From assembly GCA_017439585.1 (NCBI GenBank), contig JAFSIV010000004.1:62001-126000 (forward strand): DNA of 64,000 nt, given 5' to 3'. The translations under genes and the position numbers were made by a program. Under the pieces are notes generated by a model, which saw only the letters and a list, made by a program, of their open reading frames with translations, was not told the DNA's origin and did not search any database. This stretch comes from Clostridia bacterium. Its GTDB lineage: Bacteria > Bacillota > Clostridia > Oscillospirales > Acutalibacteraceae. The first letter of the stretch is position 1. Every line of letters begins with the position of its first letter. Below, one piece after another: positions 17,915 to 26,741 of this stretch.

Positions 17915-18985
17915 TTAAAGAATTATCAATTCTTTTTTCGATTTAGTTAGGTTTTCGTATGAATTTTCGGTTATTAAAACCATATCTTCAATTCTAACTC
18001 CGAATTTATTTTCCAAATAAATACCCGGTTCAACCGTCATAATCATACCGCTTTCAAGCTTTGTTTCGTCTCTTGTGTTAAAAGCAGGATTTTCGTGAAT
18101 TTCTAAGCCAACGCTGTGTCCCAGTCCATGCCCAAAGCAACCCTCATATCCTGCATTATCAATAAACCTTCGGGCGATATTATCTATATCATGGCATACG
18201 GCATTAGGTTTGATTTCTTTTAATGCAAGATTTTGCGATTCTAATACAGTGTTATAAACCTTTTGCATTTCGTCGGTGGCATATTCTAGGGCTACTGTTC
18301 TGGTCATATCCGAGCGGTATCCGTTTATAACCGCGCCAAAGTCCATGGTTATGAAATCACCTGGGTTTATAGGCTTGTCCGTCGGCACGCCGTGAGGCAA
18401 AGAGGAGTTTTTGCCTGAAACCACGATAAAATCAAAGGAAACCCCCTCGCTTCCAAGCCTTCGCATAAAAAATTCCATATCTAATGCAATTTCCTTTTCG
18501 GTAACCCCTGATTTTATTTTGTTTAATATATAATCAAATGTCTTATCGGTTATATCCTGAGCTTTTTTTATATTTTCTATTTCTTCATTGGATTTAATTC
18601 TTCTTAAAGATTTTATCTTTTTTGAAATTTCCGCTTTTGCCAAAACCTTAAATTCAGGAAGATTGTTTTTAAAGCTTTCATATTCGTTTAAAGTTACGGT
18701 ATCGGGTTCAAGCAAAATTTCCTTAATATTATGTTTTTTAAAGATATTTTTTAAATCCTCAAAAAGCCTGTTTTGAAGCAAAACCTTAGCAAAATTAACT
18801 GTTTCTTTTGCTTTTTCAAAATACCTGAAATCTATTATAAAATAGGCTTCATCTTTAAGTATAACAACCGTTCCCGCGGAAGAATGCATACCTGTGAAAT
18901 AAAATCGGTTGCTATTATCTGTAATAATTATTGCTTCGTTTTTATTTAAGATTTTTTGAAGTTCTTCTATTCTTTTTTGAAACAT
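17915..18985 (-). CDS. pepP: M24 family metallopeptidase (Xaa-Pro aminopeptidase type)
   Basis: Cytosolic aminopeptidase expected to remove N-terminal residues before proline. The protein of about 356 residues has a creatinase-like N-terminal domain and a pita-bread catalytic domain. All five metal ligands are visible: the Asp of FITMDFGAVINGY, the Asp of RSDMTRT, the His of GHGLGHSVGLEIHE, and the Glu residues of MTVEPGIYL and VRIEDMVLIT. Two adjacent ATGs occur; the second (18985) has better spacing from GGAG. The gene overlaps the upstream symporter gene by 44 nt, unusually long, in a different frame. Symbol given by family; pepQ-like prolidase activity is possible. Confidence 0.85.
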   Translation of the reverse strand: MFQKRIEELQKILNKNEAIIITDNSNRFYFTGMHSSAGTVVILKDEAYFIIDFRYFEKAKETVNFAKVLLQNRLFEDLKNIFKKHNIKEILLEPDTVTLNEYESFKNNLPEFKVLAKAEISKKIKSLRRIKSNEEIENIKKAQDITDKTFDYILNKIKSGVTEKEIALDMEFFMRRLGSEGVSFDFIVVSGKNSSLPHGVPTDKPINPGDFITMDFGAVINGYRSDMTRTVALEYATDEMQKVYNTVLESQNLALKEIKPNAVCHDIDNIARRFIDNAGYEGCFGHGLGHSVGLEIHENPAFNTRDETKLESGMIMTVEPGIYLENKFGVRIEDMVLITENSYENLTKSKKELIIL

Positions 18986-20297
18986 CATTATCTCCTATGA
19001 TTTTAAATATATTTTCCGATAATAAAAGTATTGCCGAAAGGTTTATAATAAGCATAATTGAATTAAAAAATTCTGCCATTTTCCATACTGCCGCAATGTC
19101 AAAAACTGCACCCATAACCGAGCCTAACGGATAAAAACACAAAAATATTTTGCCGCCTGTTTTTCCAAATAAAAATTCACTGCCGCTTTTTCCGTAAACC
19201 GCCCAACCGATAACACTTGAAAAAGCGAAAAAACACATCATAACGGCTAAAATTATAACCGATAAATTTCCGTATCCTGTCGATAATGCTTTTGATACGA
19301 GGGTTGCATTTGCAAAGCTTGTATAATCTATTTTAACCCCGCTTGAAATAATTGTCAATGCCGTTAGGGTGCAAATAAGAATTGTATCAACAAAAACCTC
19401 AAAAATGCCGTATAATCCTTGGGTTTTGCTATCGGCATCAAATGCCGCAGAATGAGCTATCGCTGAGGTACCGAGTCCTGCCTCATTTGAGAAAACTCCG
19501 CGAGAAGCACCGGTTACTGCAACCTTTAAAAATGAGCCTATCACTCCTCCTGTTACCGCTTTTGGATTAAATGCACCTTCAAATATCATTTTAAAAGCTT
19601 TCGGTAAAACCTCAATATTTATGATAATTATTCCTAAGCATAAAGCAATATAAACCGCCGACATTAAGGGTATGGTTTTCTCGGTGAAAGCCGCGATTTT
19701 TTCGTTGCCACCTAGGATAACTGCATAAACTAAAAGAGCAAAAACAATACCTAAAATGAGCTTTATATAAAAATTATCGGTTATAGATAAAATAGCGGCA
19801 TTGGTTTGGGTGATATTGCCTGTGCAAAAAGCGGCAGGGATTAAAAGGAAGGCAAAAACAGGGGAGAGGTATTTGAATTTGGATTTAATTTCTTTTATGT
19901 AATACATAGGACCGCCTAAAAGCTCACCCGTATTTTCTTTTCTTAAAATAATTGCTATTGCGATTTCAGAATATTTAACCGCCATACCTAAAACCGCCGA
20001 AACCCACATCCAGAATACAGCGCCCGCACCGCCTACCGAAATTGCGCTTGCAACTCCTGCGATATTGCCTGTACCTACTGTTGCCGAAAGGGCGGTGCAA
20101 GCGGCTTGAAGCGAGGTTATTCTGTTTTGATTTTGCTTTCGGTTTTTAAAGGCAAAAACAACCGCTTTAACCGATTTTGGAAAAAGCTTTATTTGAAAAA
20201 AATTCCCCTTAAAGCTTAAATAAAGACCACATAAAATAAGCAAAGAGAAGGGAAAAAATCCCGAAATTATATCTGTTAAACCGCTTAAAAATTTCAT
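18942..20297 (-). CDS. Alanine/glycine:cation symporter (AGCS family)
   Basis: Sodium-coupled alanine or glycine importer, 451 residues with about ten membrane segments. Family motifs: ALSATVGTGNIAGVASAISVGGAGAVFWMW, read here in two parts (ALSATVGTGNIAGVA and GGAGAVFWMW), then GGPMYYIKE and GVFSNEAGLGTSAIAHSAA, which is strongly diagnostic. First gene of a minus-strand run and divergent from the cysteine desulfurase. Its last 15 codons overlap the M24 peptidase, suggesting coupled translation of an amino-acid importer and a peptidase. Confidence 0.93.
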   Translation of the reverse strand: MKFLSGLTDIISGFFPFSLLILCGLYLSFKGNFFQIKLFPKSVKAVVFAFKNRKQNQNRITSLQAACTALSATVGTGNIAGVASAISVGGAGAVFWMWVSAVLGMAVKYSEIAIAIILRKENTGELLGGPMYYIKEIKSKFKYLSPVFAFLLIPAAFCTGNITQTNAAILSITDNFYIKLILGIVFALLVYAVILGGNEKIAAFTEKTIPLMSAVYIALCLGIIIINIEVLPKAFKMIFEGAFNPKAVTGGVIGSFLKVAVTGASRGVFSNEAGLGTSAIAHSAAFDADSKTQGLYGIFEVFVDTILICTLTALTIISSGVKIDYTSFANATLVSKALSTGYGNLSVIILAVMMCFFAFSSVIGWAVYGKSGSEFLFGKTGGKIFLCFYPLGSVMGAVFDIAAVWKMAEFFNSIMLIINLSAILLLSENIFKIIGDNDVSKKNRRTSKNLK

Positions 20298-20321
20298 AAA
20301 TACACCTCTTAACTAAATTAG

Positions 20322-20394
20322 TATTTAAAAATATTAAAAAATATCACAATAATAAATATTTACTATTGTGATTTTTGATATTTTGTAGTATAAT
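20322..20394. promoter_or_regulatory. Divergent promoters with mirrored -35 boxes in a dyad
   Basis: Plus strand: TTGTGA (20366-20371), 17 bases, TATAAT (20389-20394) for the cysteine desulfurase operon. Minus strand: TTGTGA (20344-20349) with a weaker TAAATA 16 bases on, for the symporter. Both -35 boxes lie inside a perfect 9-bp inverted repeat, ATCACAATA (20343-20351) and TATTGTGAT (20364-20372), 12 bases apart, which could also be an operator. Confidence 0.6.
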
Positions 20395-20442
20395 GTATGT
20401 GTATATTTGTATCTTATACTATATATTGAAAGTGTGGATTTT

Positions 20443-21576
20443 TTGGAACGGATAGTATATCTTGATAATAGTGCAACAACCAAGCCCTGCAAACGCTCGG
20501 TAGAATATATAAATAAAGCTTTAACTGAAAACTGGGGCAATCCTTCTTCGCTTCATTCTTTCGGTTTTTCGGCAGAGCTTAGTATGAACGAGGCAAGAGA
20601 AAAAATTGCTAAAAAAATCTCTGCCGAGACTAATGAGATTATTTTCACCGGAAGCGGAACAGAGGCTAATAATACTGCTATTATGGCTGTTTCAAACAGT
20701 CGCGCTAAAAAAATTATAACAAGCTCTATCGAGCATCCTTCGGTTTTAGAAACGATTAAGAAGCTCGAATTAAACGGCTTTGAGGTTGTAAGATTAAGTT
20801 GTGATAAAAGCGGTGTTATAGATTTAGATGAGCTTGAAAATGAGGTGGACGAAAACACGGCGCTTGTTAGCATTATGCTTGTTAACAATGAGGTAGGTTC
20901 CGTTCAACCTATAAAAGAGGCTGTAAAAATTGTAAAATCAAAATCGGCTAAAACCCTGTTTCATTGCGATGCTGTTCAGGCTTTTGGTAAGATGCCTATA
21001 AATGTTAGAAATTTAGGCATAGATTTAATGAGTATAAGTGCTCATAAGGTGCACGGTCCTAAGGGTATCGGTGGGTTATATTGCAAAAAAGGTGTCAATT
21101 TAAAGCCCTTTATAACCGGTGGCGGTCAGGAAAGAGGGCTACGCTCGGGCACCGAGAGTACGCCGCTTATAATGGGATTTATGGGTGCGGTCGAAAACTT
21201 GGGTGATATAAATAAGGAACTTGGAAAGATAAAAGAAATAAACGAATATGCCAGAGAGTGTTTTGAGAAAGATGATAATATTTTTATAAATTCTCCCGAA
21301 AATGCATTGCCGTTTATACTTAATATTTCTGTTTTAGGGTATAAATCCGAAACCCTGCTTCATTTTTTAGAAAATGAAAATATTTTTGTATCGTCAGGTA
21401 GCGCTTGCGCAAAGGGAGAACAAAGCTATGTTTTAAAGGCTCTGGGGCTTGATAAACCAAGGTCGGACAGTGCTTTGAGACTAAGCTTTTCAAGAGATAA
21501 TACTAAGGAGGATATCGACCTGTTATACTCTGCTTTAAAAAAAGCGATGGGTAAAATCAGGCGAAGCGATAAATGA
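20443..21576 (+). CDS. Cysteine desulfurase (NifS/IscS family)
   Basis: PLP enzyme that moves sulfur from cysteine to a persulfide on its own cysteine. VYLDNSATTKP opens the protein; K202 in SAHKVHGPKGIGG is the PLP lysine and C322 in SSGSACAKGE the persulfide cysteine. About 377 residues from the TTG at 20443. That start is chosen because the ATG at 20407 would begin within a few bases of the predicted transcript start; GTG 20434 is also possible, and no ribosome site is strong. The next gene, thiI, overlaps by 4 nt, so this is most likely the dedicated sulfur donor for 4-thiouridine. Confidence 0.92.
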   Translation: MERIVYLDNSATTKPCKRSVEYINKALTENWGNPSSLHSFGFSAELSMNEAREKIAKKISAETNEIIFTGSGTEANNTAIMAVSNSRAKKIITSSIEHPSVLETIKKLELNGFEVVRLSCDKSGVIDLDELENEVDENTALVSIMLVNNEVGSVQPIKEAVKIVKSKSAKTLFHCDAVQAFGKMPINVRNLGIDLMSISAHKVHGPKGIGGLYCKKGVNLKPFITGGGQERGLRSGTESTPLIMGFMGAVENLGDINKELGKIKEINEYARECFEKDDNIFINSPENALPFILNISVLGYKSETLLHFLENENIFVSSGSACAKGEQSYVLKALGLDKPRSDSALRLSFSRDNTKEDIDLLYSALKKAMGKIRRSDK

Positions 21577-22742
21577 AAGAGATAATACTTATTAAAAACG
21601 GCGAGTTGGCTTTAAAGGGGCAAAACCGCAGTAATTTCGAGGATATACTTATAAAAAATATTAGAAGAAGACTTAAAAGTCTCGGAAAGCTTAATATCCG
21701 CAAGGCGCAGTCAACTATTTATTTAGAGCCTGCCGAGGAAGATTATGATTTTGAGGAGGCTTTGCAGAGAGTTTCTTTAATATTCGGTATTGCAGGTTTT
21801 AGCCGAGCATGTGTTTGCGAAAAGAGTATGGAGGACATACTGTCAAAAGCAGGCGTTTATTTGAAGTCTACTATGGAAAACATAAAAACCTTTAAGGTTG
21901 AGGCTAAGCGCGCAGATAAAAACTTTCCGTTAACCTCGCCTGAAATCTGTCGGGAAATGGGCGGTAAAATACTATCTTATTTTCCGCATTTAAAGGTTGA
22001 TGTTCACAATCCTGATATAGTGGTTTATGTTGAAATTCGCGATTTTGCAGCATATATTAGAGCCCAGCAGCTTCACGGCGCAGGCGGTCTTCCGGTTGGA
22101 ACTGCGGGAACGGCTTCTATACTTATTTCAGGCGGGATAGACAGTCCTGTTGCAGCTTGGACTATGGCAAAGAGAGGACTCAGACTTAACGCAATTCATT
22201 TCGCAAGCCCTCCATATACCAGTGCGAGAGCCGAAATGAAGGTTAAAACCTTGCTTTCAAAGGTGGCTAGGTATAGCGGAACTATAAACCTTGCTATCGT
22301 TCCTTTTACCGAAATTCAAGACCAGATAGCCGAGCATTGTCCTGAGGATTATTTCACCCTTATAATGCGGCGAATGATGATGCGAATTTCAGAGAAAATT
22401 GCAAGAGATTCGGGTAGTTTAGCGCTTATAACAGGTGAGAGCTTAGGTCAGGTCGCAAGTCAAACCTTGCCAGCACTGGTTAGCACCGATAGCGTTGTTA
22501 ATATGCCTGTGCTTCGTCCTTTAATCGGTATGGATAAGGAGGAAATTATTTCTATTTCAAGAAATATTGATACCTTTGAAACCTCAATTTTGCCTTATGA
22601 GGATTGTTGCACGGTGTTTACTCCTAAGCACCCGAAAACCAGACCGACCTTAGAGCTTTGCGAAAATGCCGAAAAGGGATTGGATATAGATAATTTAATT
22701 GAAAAAGCAATTAGCGAAACGGTATATACTTATATTGATTGA
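21573..22742 (+). CDS. thiI: tRNA 4-thiouridine synthase ThiI
   Basis: Adenylates U8 of tRNA and inserts sulfur to make 4-thiouridine. 389 residues: N-terminal ferredoxin-like domain, THUMP domain (about 60-165, with VDVHNPDIVVYVEIRD), then the PP-loop ATPase SGGIDSPVAAWTMAKRG. GESLGQVASQTL and the FTPKHPKTRP segment with a CC pair follow. There is no C-terminal rhodanese extension, as in Gram-positive ThiI, consistent with direct transfer from the desulfurase encoded upstream. Confidence 0.96.
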   Translation: MKEIILIKNGELALKGQNRSNFEDILIKNIRRRLKSLGKLNIRKAQSTIYLEPAEEDYDFEEALQRVSLIFGIAGFSRACVCEKSMEDILSKAGVYLKSTMENIKTFKVEAKRADKNFPLTSPEICREMGGKILSYFPHLKVDVHNPDIVVYVEIRDFAAYIRAQQLHGAGGLPVGTAGTASILISGGIDSPVAAWTMAKRGLRLNAIHFASPPYTSARAEMKVKTLLSKVARYSGTINLAIVPFTEIQDQIAEHCPEDYFTLIMRRMMMRISEKIARDSGSLALITGESLGQVASQTLPALVSTDSVVNMPVLRPLIGMDKEEIISISRNIDTFETSILPYEDCCTVFTPKHPKTRPTLELCENAEKGLDIDNLIEKAISETVYTYID

Positions 22743-22753
22743 GAGGGCTTTAT

Positions 22754-23251
22754 TTGAAGGATAAGCTTTATAAAAAGGCAGAAGAATTAGTTAGCCTTTT
22801 AAAAAATGAAAATTTAACTATTGCAACAGCCGAATCTTGCACAGGTGGTATGGTATCGGAGGTTTTAACCGAGATTTCTGGTGTTTCAAGTGTGTTTAAT
22901 CTTGGAATAACTTCTTATACCAATGAGATTAAGAATATGATTTTAAATGTTAAATCAGAAACTCTTGAAAAATTTGGTGCAGTATCGGGCGAAACAGCCT
23001 GTGAGATGGCAGAAAATGTTAGCAAACTGGCAAATTCAGATATGGGCATTTCGGTTACCGGTGTGGCGGGTCCTTCAGCTAGCGAGGGGCATAATCCGGG
23101 TTATGTTTTTATTGCGGTGAGCTTTGAAGATAAACTTGAAGTTAAGCTTTTAAATATTGAACCTAAAAACCGAGAATTTATTAGGCAGTCGGCGGTTTAT
23201 GGTTTATTAGAACTAACAATAAGTATCATAAAGGAAAATGATAATGGGTAA
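22754..23251 (+). CDS. pncC: Nicotinamide-nucleotide amidohydrolase PncC (CinA C-terminal domain)
   Basis: Deamidates nicotinamide mononucleotide in pyridine-nucleotide recycling. 165 residues comprising only the CinA-C domain: TIATAESCTGGMVSEVLT with the catalytic serine, GITSYTNEIK, FGAVSGETACEMAE and ISVTGVAGPSA. The TTG at 22754 with AGAGGG six bases upstream is preferred to the TTG at 22739. A gene two positions downstream carries what looks like a decayed CinA N-terminal domain, so the two halves of CinA appear separated by a sortase gene. Confidence 0.9.
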   Translation: MKDKLYKKAEELVSLLKNENLTIATAESCTGGMVSEVLTEISGVSSVFNLGITSYTNEIKNMILNVKSETLEKFGAVSGETACEMAENVSKLANSDMGISVTGVAGPSASEGHNPGYVFIAVSFEDKLEVKLLNIEPKNREFIRQSAVYGLLELTISIIKENDNG

Positions 23252-24203
23252 GCATACAGAAGAAAACAAAGATAGATTTCCGGCTTTTTTTAAGCATATA
23301 TATGTGTCCTATATACCTAATAATCGCGATAATTTAAAGCAAATACTGCTTAAAGTTATCTTTATAATTTGTTTGGTTGCTTTTATAATTTCAGCAGGAT
23401 ATCTTGCAAATTATTTTTATGAAGCTCAAAATCAGGAAAATATAGCCGAGAAGAGCAGAGAACTTTGGGCTGAGGTTGAAGAGAAAGAAAAAAATCTTAC
23501 CTTAGAGGAAATAGAAATCGAGATTGAAAAGGTTAGCAAAGCCTTGAAGGATGAAAATCCTGACTATAAGGCTTGGATTAAAATAAGCGGAACAAAAATT
23601 GATTATCCGATATATCAAACCGATAATAATGAATATTATTTGAATCATAATCAAAATCGAAAGCGTAGTGCTTACGGTGCGATTTATTTTGATTATGAGA
23701 ATAAGATAACAAAGGAAAAAACCGATAAAAATCTTGTTATTTATGGGCATGAAATGAAAAACGGTTCGATGTTTGGCGAGCTCAAAAAACTAAAAAGTTT
23801 AAGCTTTTATAAGGAGCATCCAACGATAGATTTTTCAATTTTCAATAAGGAAAGCTCATATAAAATTTATTCGATTTTTATTTTAAATGCTGATAGAAAT
23901 GATGATAATGGTTATATTTATAATATTTATCGTCAAAACTTTTCAGGCGAAAAAGACTTTGACGCTTGGGTTAAAGAAGCTTATGAGCGAAGTGTTATAA
24001 ATACAAATGTTGACGTTAAGTATGGTGATAACATAATAACTCTTGTTACTTGTTCTAATGATTTTCCGAATGCAAGACTAATTGTTATGGCAAGAGAAAT
24101 AAGGGAAAACGAACAAATGGATGTAGACACGTCTTTGGCAACCGTAAATGCAAGTCCAAGATATCCTCAAAAATGGTACGATGCACGCGGTATAAAAAAG
24201 TAA
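23244..24203 (+). CDS. Class B sortase (first copy)
   Basis: Membrane-anchored transpeptidase attaching surface proteins to the cell wall. 319 residues. One membrane segment lies at about residues 33-55, then a charged stalk and the sortase domain: PDYKAWIKISGTKIDYPIYQ, YGAIYFDYEN, and the catalytic triad H169 (VIYGHEM), C270 (LVTCSND) and R278 (NARLIV). The start at 23244 has AAGGA eight bases upstream and overlaps pncC by 8 nt. No sortable protein is adjacent on this strand; a second sortase B locus lies 4 kb away. Confidence 0.92.
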   Translation: MGKHTEENKDRFPAFFKHIYVSYIPNNRDNLKQILLKVIFIICLVAFIISAGYLANYFYEAQNQENIAEKSRELWAEVEEKEKNLTLEEIEIEIEKVSKALKDENPDYKAWIKISGTKIDYPIYQTDNNEYYLNHNQNRKRSAYGAIYFDYENKITKEKTDKNLVIYGHEMKNGSMFGELKKLKSLSFYKEHPTIDFSIFNKESSYKIYSIFILNADRNDDNGYIYNIYRQNFSGEKDFDAWVKEAYERSVINTNVDVKYGDNIITLVTCSNDFPNARLIVMAREIRENEQMDVDTSLATVNASPRYPQKWYDARGIKK

Positions 24204-24224
24204 ACTTAAAGGAGGAACATTGAA

Positions 24225-25256
24225 ATGTTTCAAAATATAAAGGCTGATGTTATTTATTATAAAACAAATACTGATTTTGAGATGGAATTCAACCTTTGCG
24301 GCTGTTGTCGTATGAGATTGCTTAATAGTAAGGCGGATGACCGAAAATGCCTTATTGCAGACCTTACTCGTGCAGTGCAACGAAGTAAAGTTATAATAGT
24401 TGTTGGTAATCTTTTTGGTGATGATAATATTATTTCTAATATTGCAGGGGCTATCAGCAAAACCTTATCTCCTGCTGATAATAAGGCTTATGGCATTAAA
24501 GCTGATGAGGAAATAAATATTATAACAGGTTCAACTCCGCTAGTATCTGAGGACGGTTTCTTTGGCGGTTGCATAATAGAAAGCGGACCTCAGACTATGA
24601 TACTTTTAACCGAAAGCCGCAGTATAAAAAAATCTATTATGAATAATTTAATACATCCTTATTTAGAGGAGTTATATGCTGGCGAGTTGAAGGCGGAAAC
24701 TCTTAGTGAGGAAACCGTTGAGGAGTCTGCCGAAGAAATTGGTGAAAAAATCGAGATTGCAGAAGAGGTAGTAGGGCAGGCTGTTTCAGAAGAAGAGGAT
24801 GAAGTAGAAGAGGATACTCCTTTGGTTGACGATCCTGAGCTTATAATGGATGTTATAGAAGAAAATCTTGAAGAAAACATTATTATTAAAAATGATGATG
24901 ATTTCTTTGCCGGTATGATTTTTGAAGCAGATGACGCAGAAGAGGATTTTATAATTCCTGAGGAAAACATTGAGCTTTTTGCGGATCCAAATAAAATTAG
25001 CAAGCGGGACTCTATGAATATAAGCGAATTTTATTCTGCTATGAATGTTGATGATTTAGGTCTTATAGAAGAGGAAGACGACCCGTATTTTATTCCGACT
25101 AAGCCACCGATTATTAATTTGCCTATGATGGTGCTTATAGTTATTATTTTAATTTTAGTTGCAGTGCTTTGCTATTCGTTAATATATATTCCTATGCGAA
25201 GCGGTGTTCCTGCCTCGGATTATATTAATAATATTATTGAAACATTGTTCGTCTAA
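24225..25256 (+). CDS. Membrane-anchored protein with a degenerate CinA-N/MoCF-like domain
   Basis: 343 residues. The N-terminal ~150 residues resemble the molybdopterin-binding-like N-domain of CinA. DLTRAVQRSKVIIVVGNLFG lines up with the loop normally reading GGLGPTxDD, and TMILLTESRSIKKSIMNN followed by IHPYLEELY with the LPGPPxEM..PYL region. The glycine/proline-rich signature residues are lost, so activity is doubtful. A very acidic linker (about 155-290) and one membrane segment near 299-322 follow, leaving a 20-residue tail. Two cysteines pair in CGCC near residue 26. GGAGG lies before the ATG. Lies between sortase and NSS transporter genes in one transcript with pncC. The domain assignment is by eye only. 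Confidence 0.6.
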   Translation: MFQNIKADVIYYKTNTDFEMEFNLCGCCRMRLLNSKADDRKCLIADLTRAVQRSKVIIVVGNLFGDDNIISNIAGAISKTLSPADNKAYGIKADEEINIITGSTPLVSEDGFFGGCIIESGPQTMILLTESRSIKKSIMNNLIHPYLEELYAGELKAETLSEETVEESAEEIGEKIEIAEEVVGQAVSEEEDEVEEDTPLVDDPELIMDVIEENLEENIIIKNDDDFFAGMIFEADDAEEDFIIPEENIELFADPNKISKRDSMNISEFYSAMNVDDLGLIEEEDDPYFIPTKPPIINLPMMVLIVIILILVAVLCYSLIYIPMRSGVPASDYINNIIETLFV

Positions 25257-25283
25257 CAAAAAGGAAAGTTTAAGGGGATTTTT

Positions 25284-26639
25284 ATGAGTGAAAAAAGAAG
25301 TAGTTTTACCGGTAAAATAGGGTTTGTTTTAGCGGCGGCAGGCTCGGCAGTAGGTTTAGGAAATATTTGGCGATTTCCTTATTTGGCGGCAAAGTATGGT
25401 GGAGGAATATTTTTATTAACCTACATAATACTTGCCGTAACCTTTGGATTTGCCCTTATGTGCGCCGAGATTGCGATTGGCAGAAAAACAGGTCAAAGTG
25501 CTATAAATGCTTTTAAAACCCTGAATAAAAAATATTCGTTTATCGGTTGGATAGCATCTATAATACCGATTATAATATTGCCTTATTATTCAGTAATAGG
25601 CGGATGGGTTATGAAATATATTTCTGTTTTTATAGGCGGGAGTATGGGTAAAGCCGCGGGAGACGATTATTTTACTGATTTTATAACCGGAACAACTGAA
25701 CCTATTGGTTGGTTTTTGCTGTTTATAGGACTTACTGCTTTGGTTGTTATTTTCGGCGTTGAAAAGGGTGTCGAAAAGATAAGTAAATTTATAATGCCAA
25801 TGCTTCTTGTTATGACGGTATTTATAGCAATTTATGCTATGACTATGGACGGTGCGTTAGCAGGCGTTAAGTTCTATCTTTTGCCTGATTTCAAAAAATT
25901 CAGCTTTATTACGGTACTAGCCGCTATGGGTCAGCTTTTCTATTCAATGTCGATAGCTATGGGTATTATGATAACCTATGGCTCATATATGAAAAAGGAT
26001 ATTAATCTTGAATCCTCTGTTAAGCAGATTGAAATTTTTGATACAGCAGTAGCCTTCTTGGCAGGTCTTATGATTATTCCTGCAGTTTTTGCTTTTTCGG
26101 GTGGCAATGAAGCGGCATTGGGAAAGGGACCGAGCCTTATGTTTGTTACACTTCCTAAGGTATTTAATTCGATGCCCGGCGGAAGCATAGTAGGCGCATT
26201 ATTCTTTATAATGGTTTTCTTTGCCGCTATAACCTCTTCGATTTCTCTTATGGAAACGGTTGTTTCAATAATTAGCGATAAATTAGGTTGGAAAAGAATT
26301 AAAACATGTATAGCTGTATTTATCGGCTCGGTTGTTTTAGGCTTGCCCTCGGCACTCGGTTGGGGAGTTTTAAAGAATATAATGATAGGCGAATATACTA
26401 TTTTAGATATGTTTGATTTTGCAAGTAATAGTATATTAATGCCGATTGTTGCATTTCTTACCTGTATATTTGTTGGATATATTATCAAGCCTAAGTCGGT
26501 TATAGAGGAAATAGAAATAACCGGAAGGTTTAAGAATAAGAAGCTTTTTGTGGTTATGATTAAGTATATAGCTCCGATTTGTATAGTTCTTATTTTAATT
26601 TCATCGCTTTTAGATGCATTAGGTTTAATGAAGATTTAA
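25284..26639 (+). CDS. Sodium-dependent transporter, NSS/SNF family
   Basis: Sodium-coupled transporter of the neurotransmitter-sodium-symporter family, probably for an amino acid. 451 residues with about 11-12 membrane segments. The hallmark first helix AAAGSAVGLGNIWRFPYLAA carries the sodium- and substrate-binding residues. FALMCAEIAIGRKTGQSA and FFAAITSSISLMETVVSII are also typical. Last gene of the plus-strand run, 27 bases after the CinA-like gene, and followed by a terminator. Substrate cannot be read from sequence. Confidence 0.93.
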   Translation: MSEKRSSFTGKIGFVLAAAGSAVGLGNIWRFPYLAAKYGGGIFLLTYIILAVTFGFALMCAEIAIGRKTGQSAINAFKTLNKKYSFIGWIASIIPIIILPYYSVIGGWVMKYISVFIGGSMGKAAGDDYFTDFITGTTEPIGWFLLFIGLTALVVIFGVEKGVEKISKFIMPMLLVMTVFIAIYAMTMDGALAGVKFYLLPDFKKFSFITVLAAMGQLFYSMSIAMGIMITYGSYMKKDINLESSVKQIEIFDTAVAFLAGLMIIPAVFAFSGGNEAALGKGPSLMFVTLPKVFNSMPGGSIVGALFFIMVFFAAITSSISLMETVVSIISDKLGWKRIKTCIAVFIGSVVLGLPSALGWGVLKNIMIGEYTILDMFDFASNSILMPIVAFLTCIFVGYIIKPKSVIEEIEITGRFKNKKLFVVMIKYIAPICIVLILISSLLDALGLMKI

Positions 26640-26662
26640 ATAAAATATAATATTAAATGATT

Positions 26663-26691
26663 AAAGAGAGGGTATGATCCCTCTCTTTTTT
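26663..26691 (+). terminator. Terminator of the cysteine desulfurase-NSS operon
   Basis: AAAGAGAGGG, a 6-base loop, CCCTCTCTTT and a T-run. Confidence 0.85.
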
Positions 26692-26701
26692 ATGCATAAA
26701 A

Positions 26702-26729
26702 AAATCGCACGCTAAAAAGCGTGCGATTT
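26702..26729 (-). terminator. Terminator of the sortase B/LCP operon
   Basis: AAATCGCACGC, a 6-base loop and GCGTGCGATTT, with a U-run on the minus strand. Confidence 0.85.
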
Positions 26730-26741
26730 AAAACTCATAGA

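Noticed and set aside
24659..25003. 114-codon serine-rich minus-strand frame
   Set aside because: Antisense of the acidic linker codons (GAA/GAG/GAT); no start signals.
25976..26488. 170-codon minus-strand frame
   Set aside because: Lies wholly within the NSS transporter gene, with no promoter or ribosome site and no recognisable protein.
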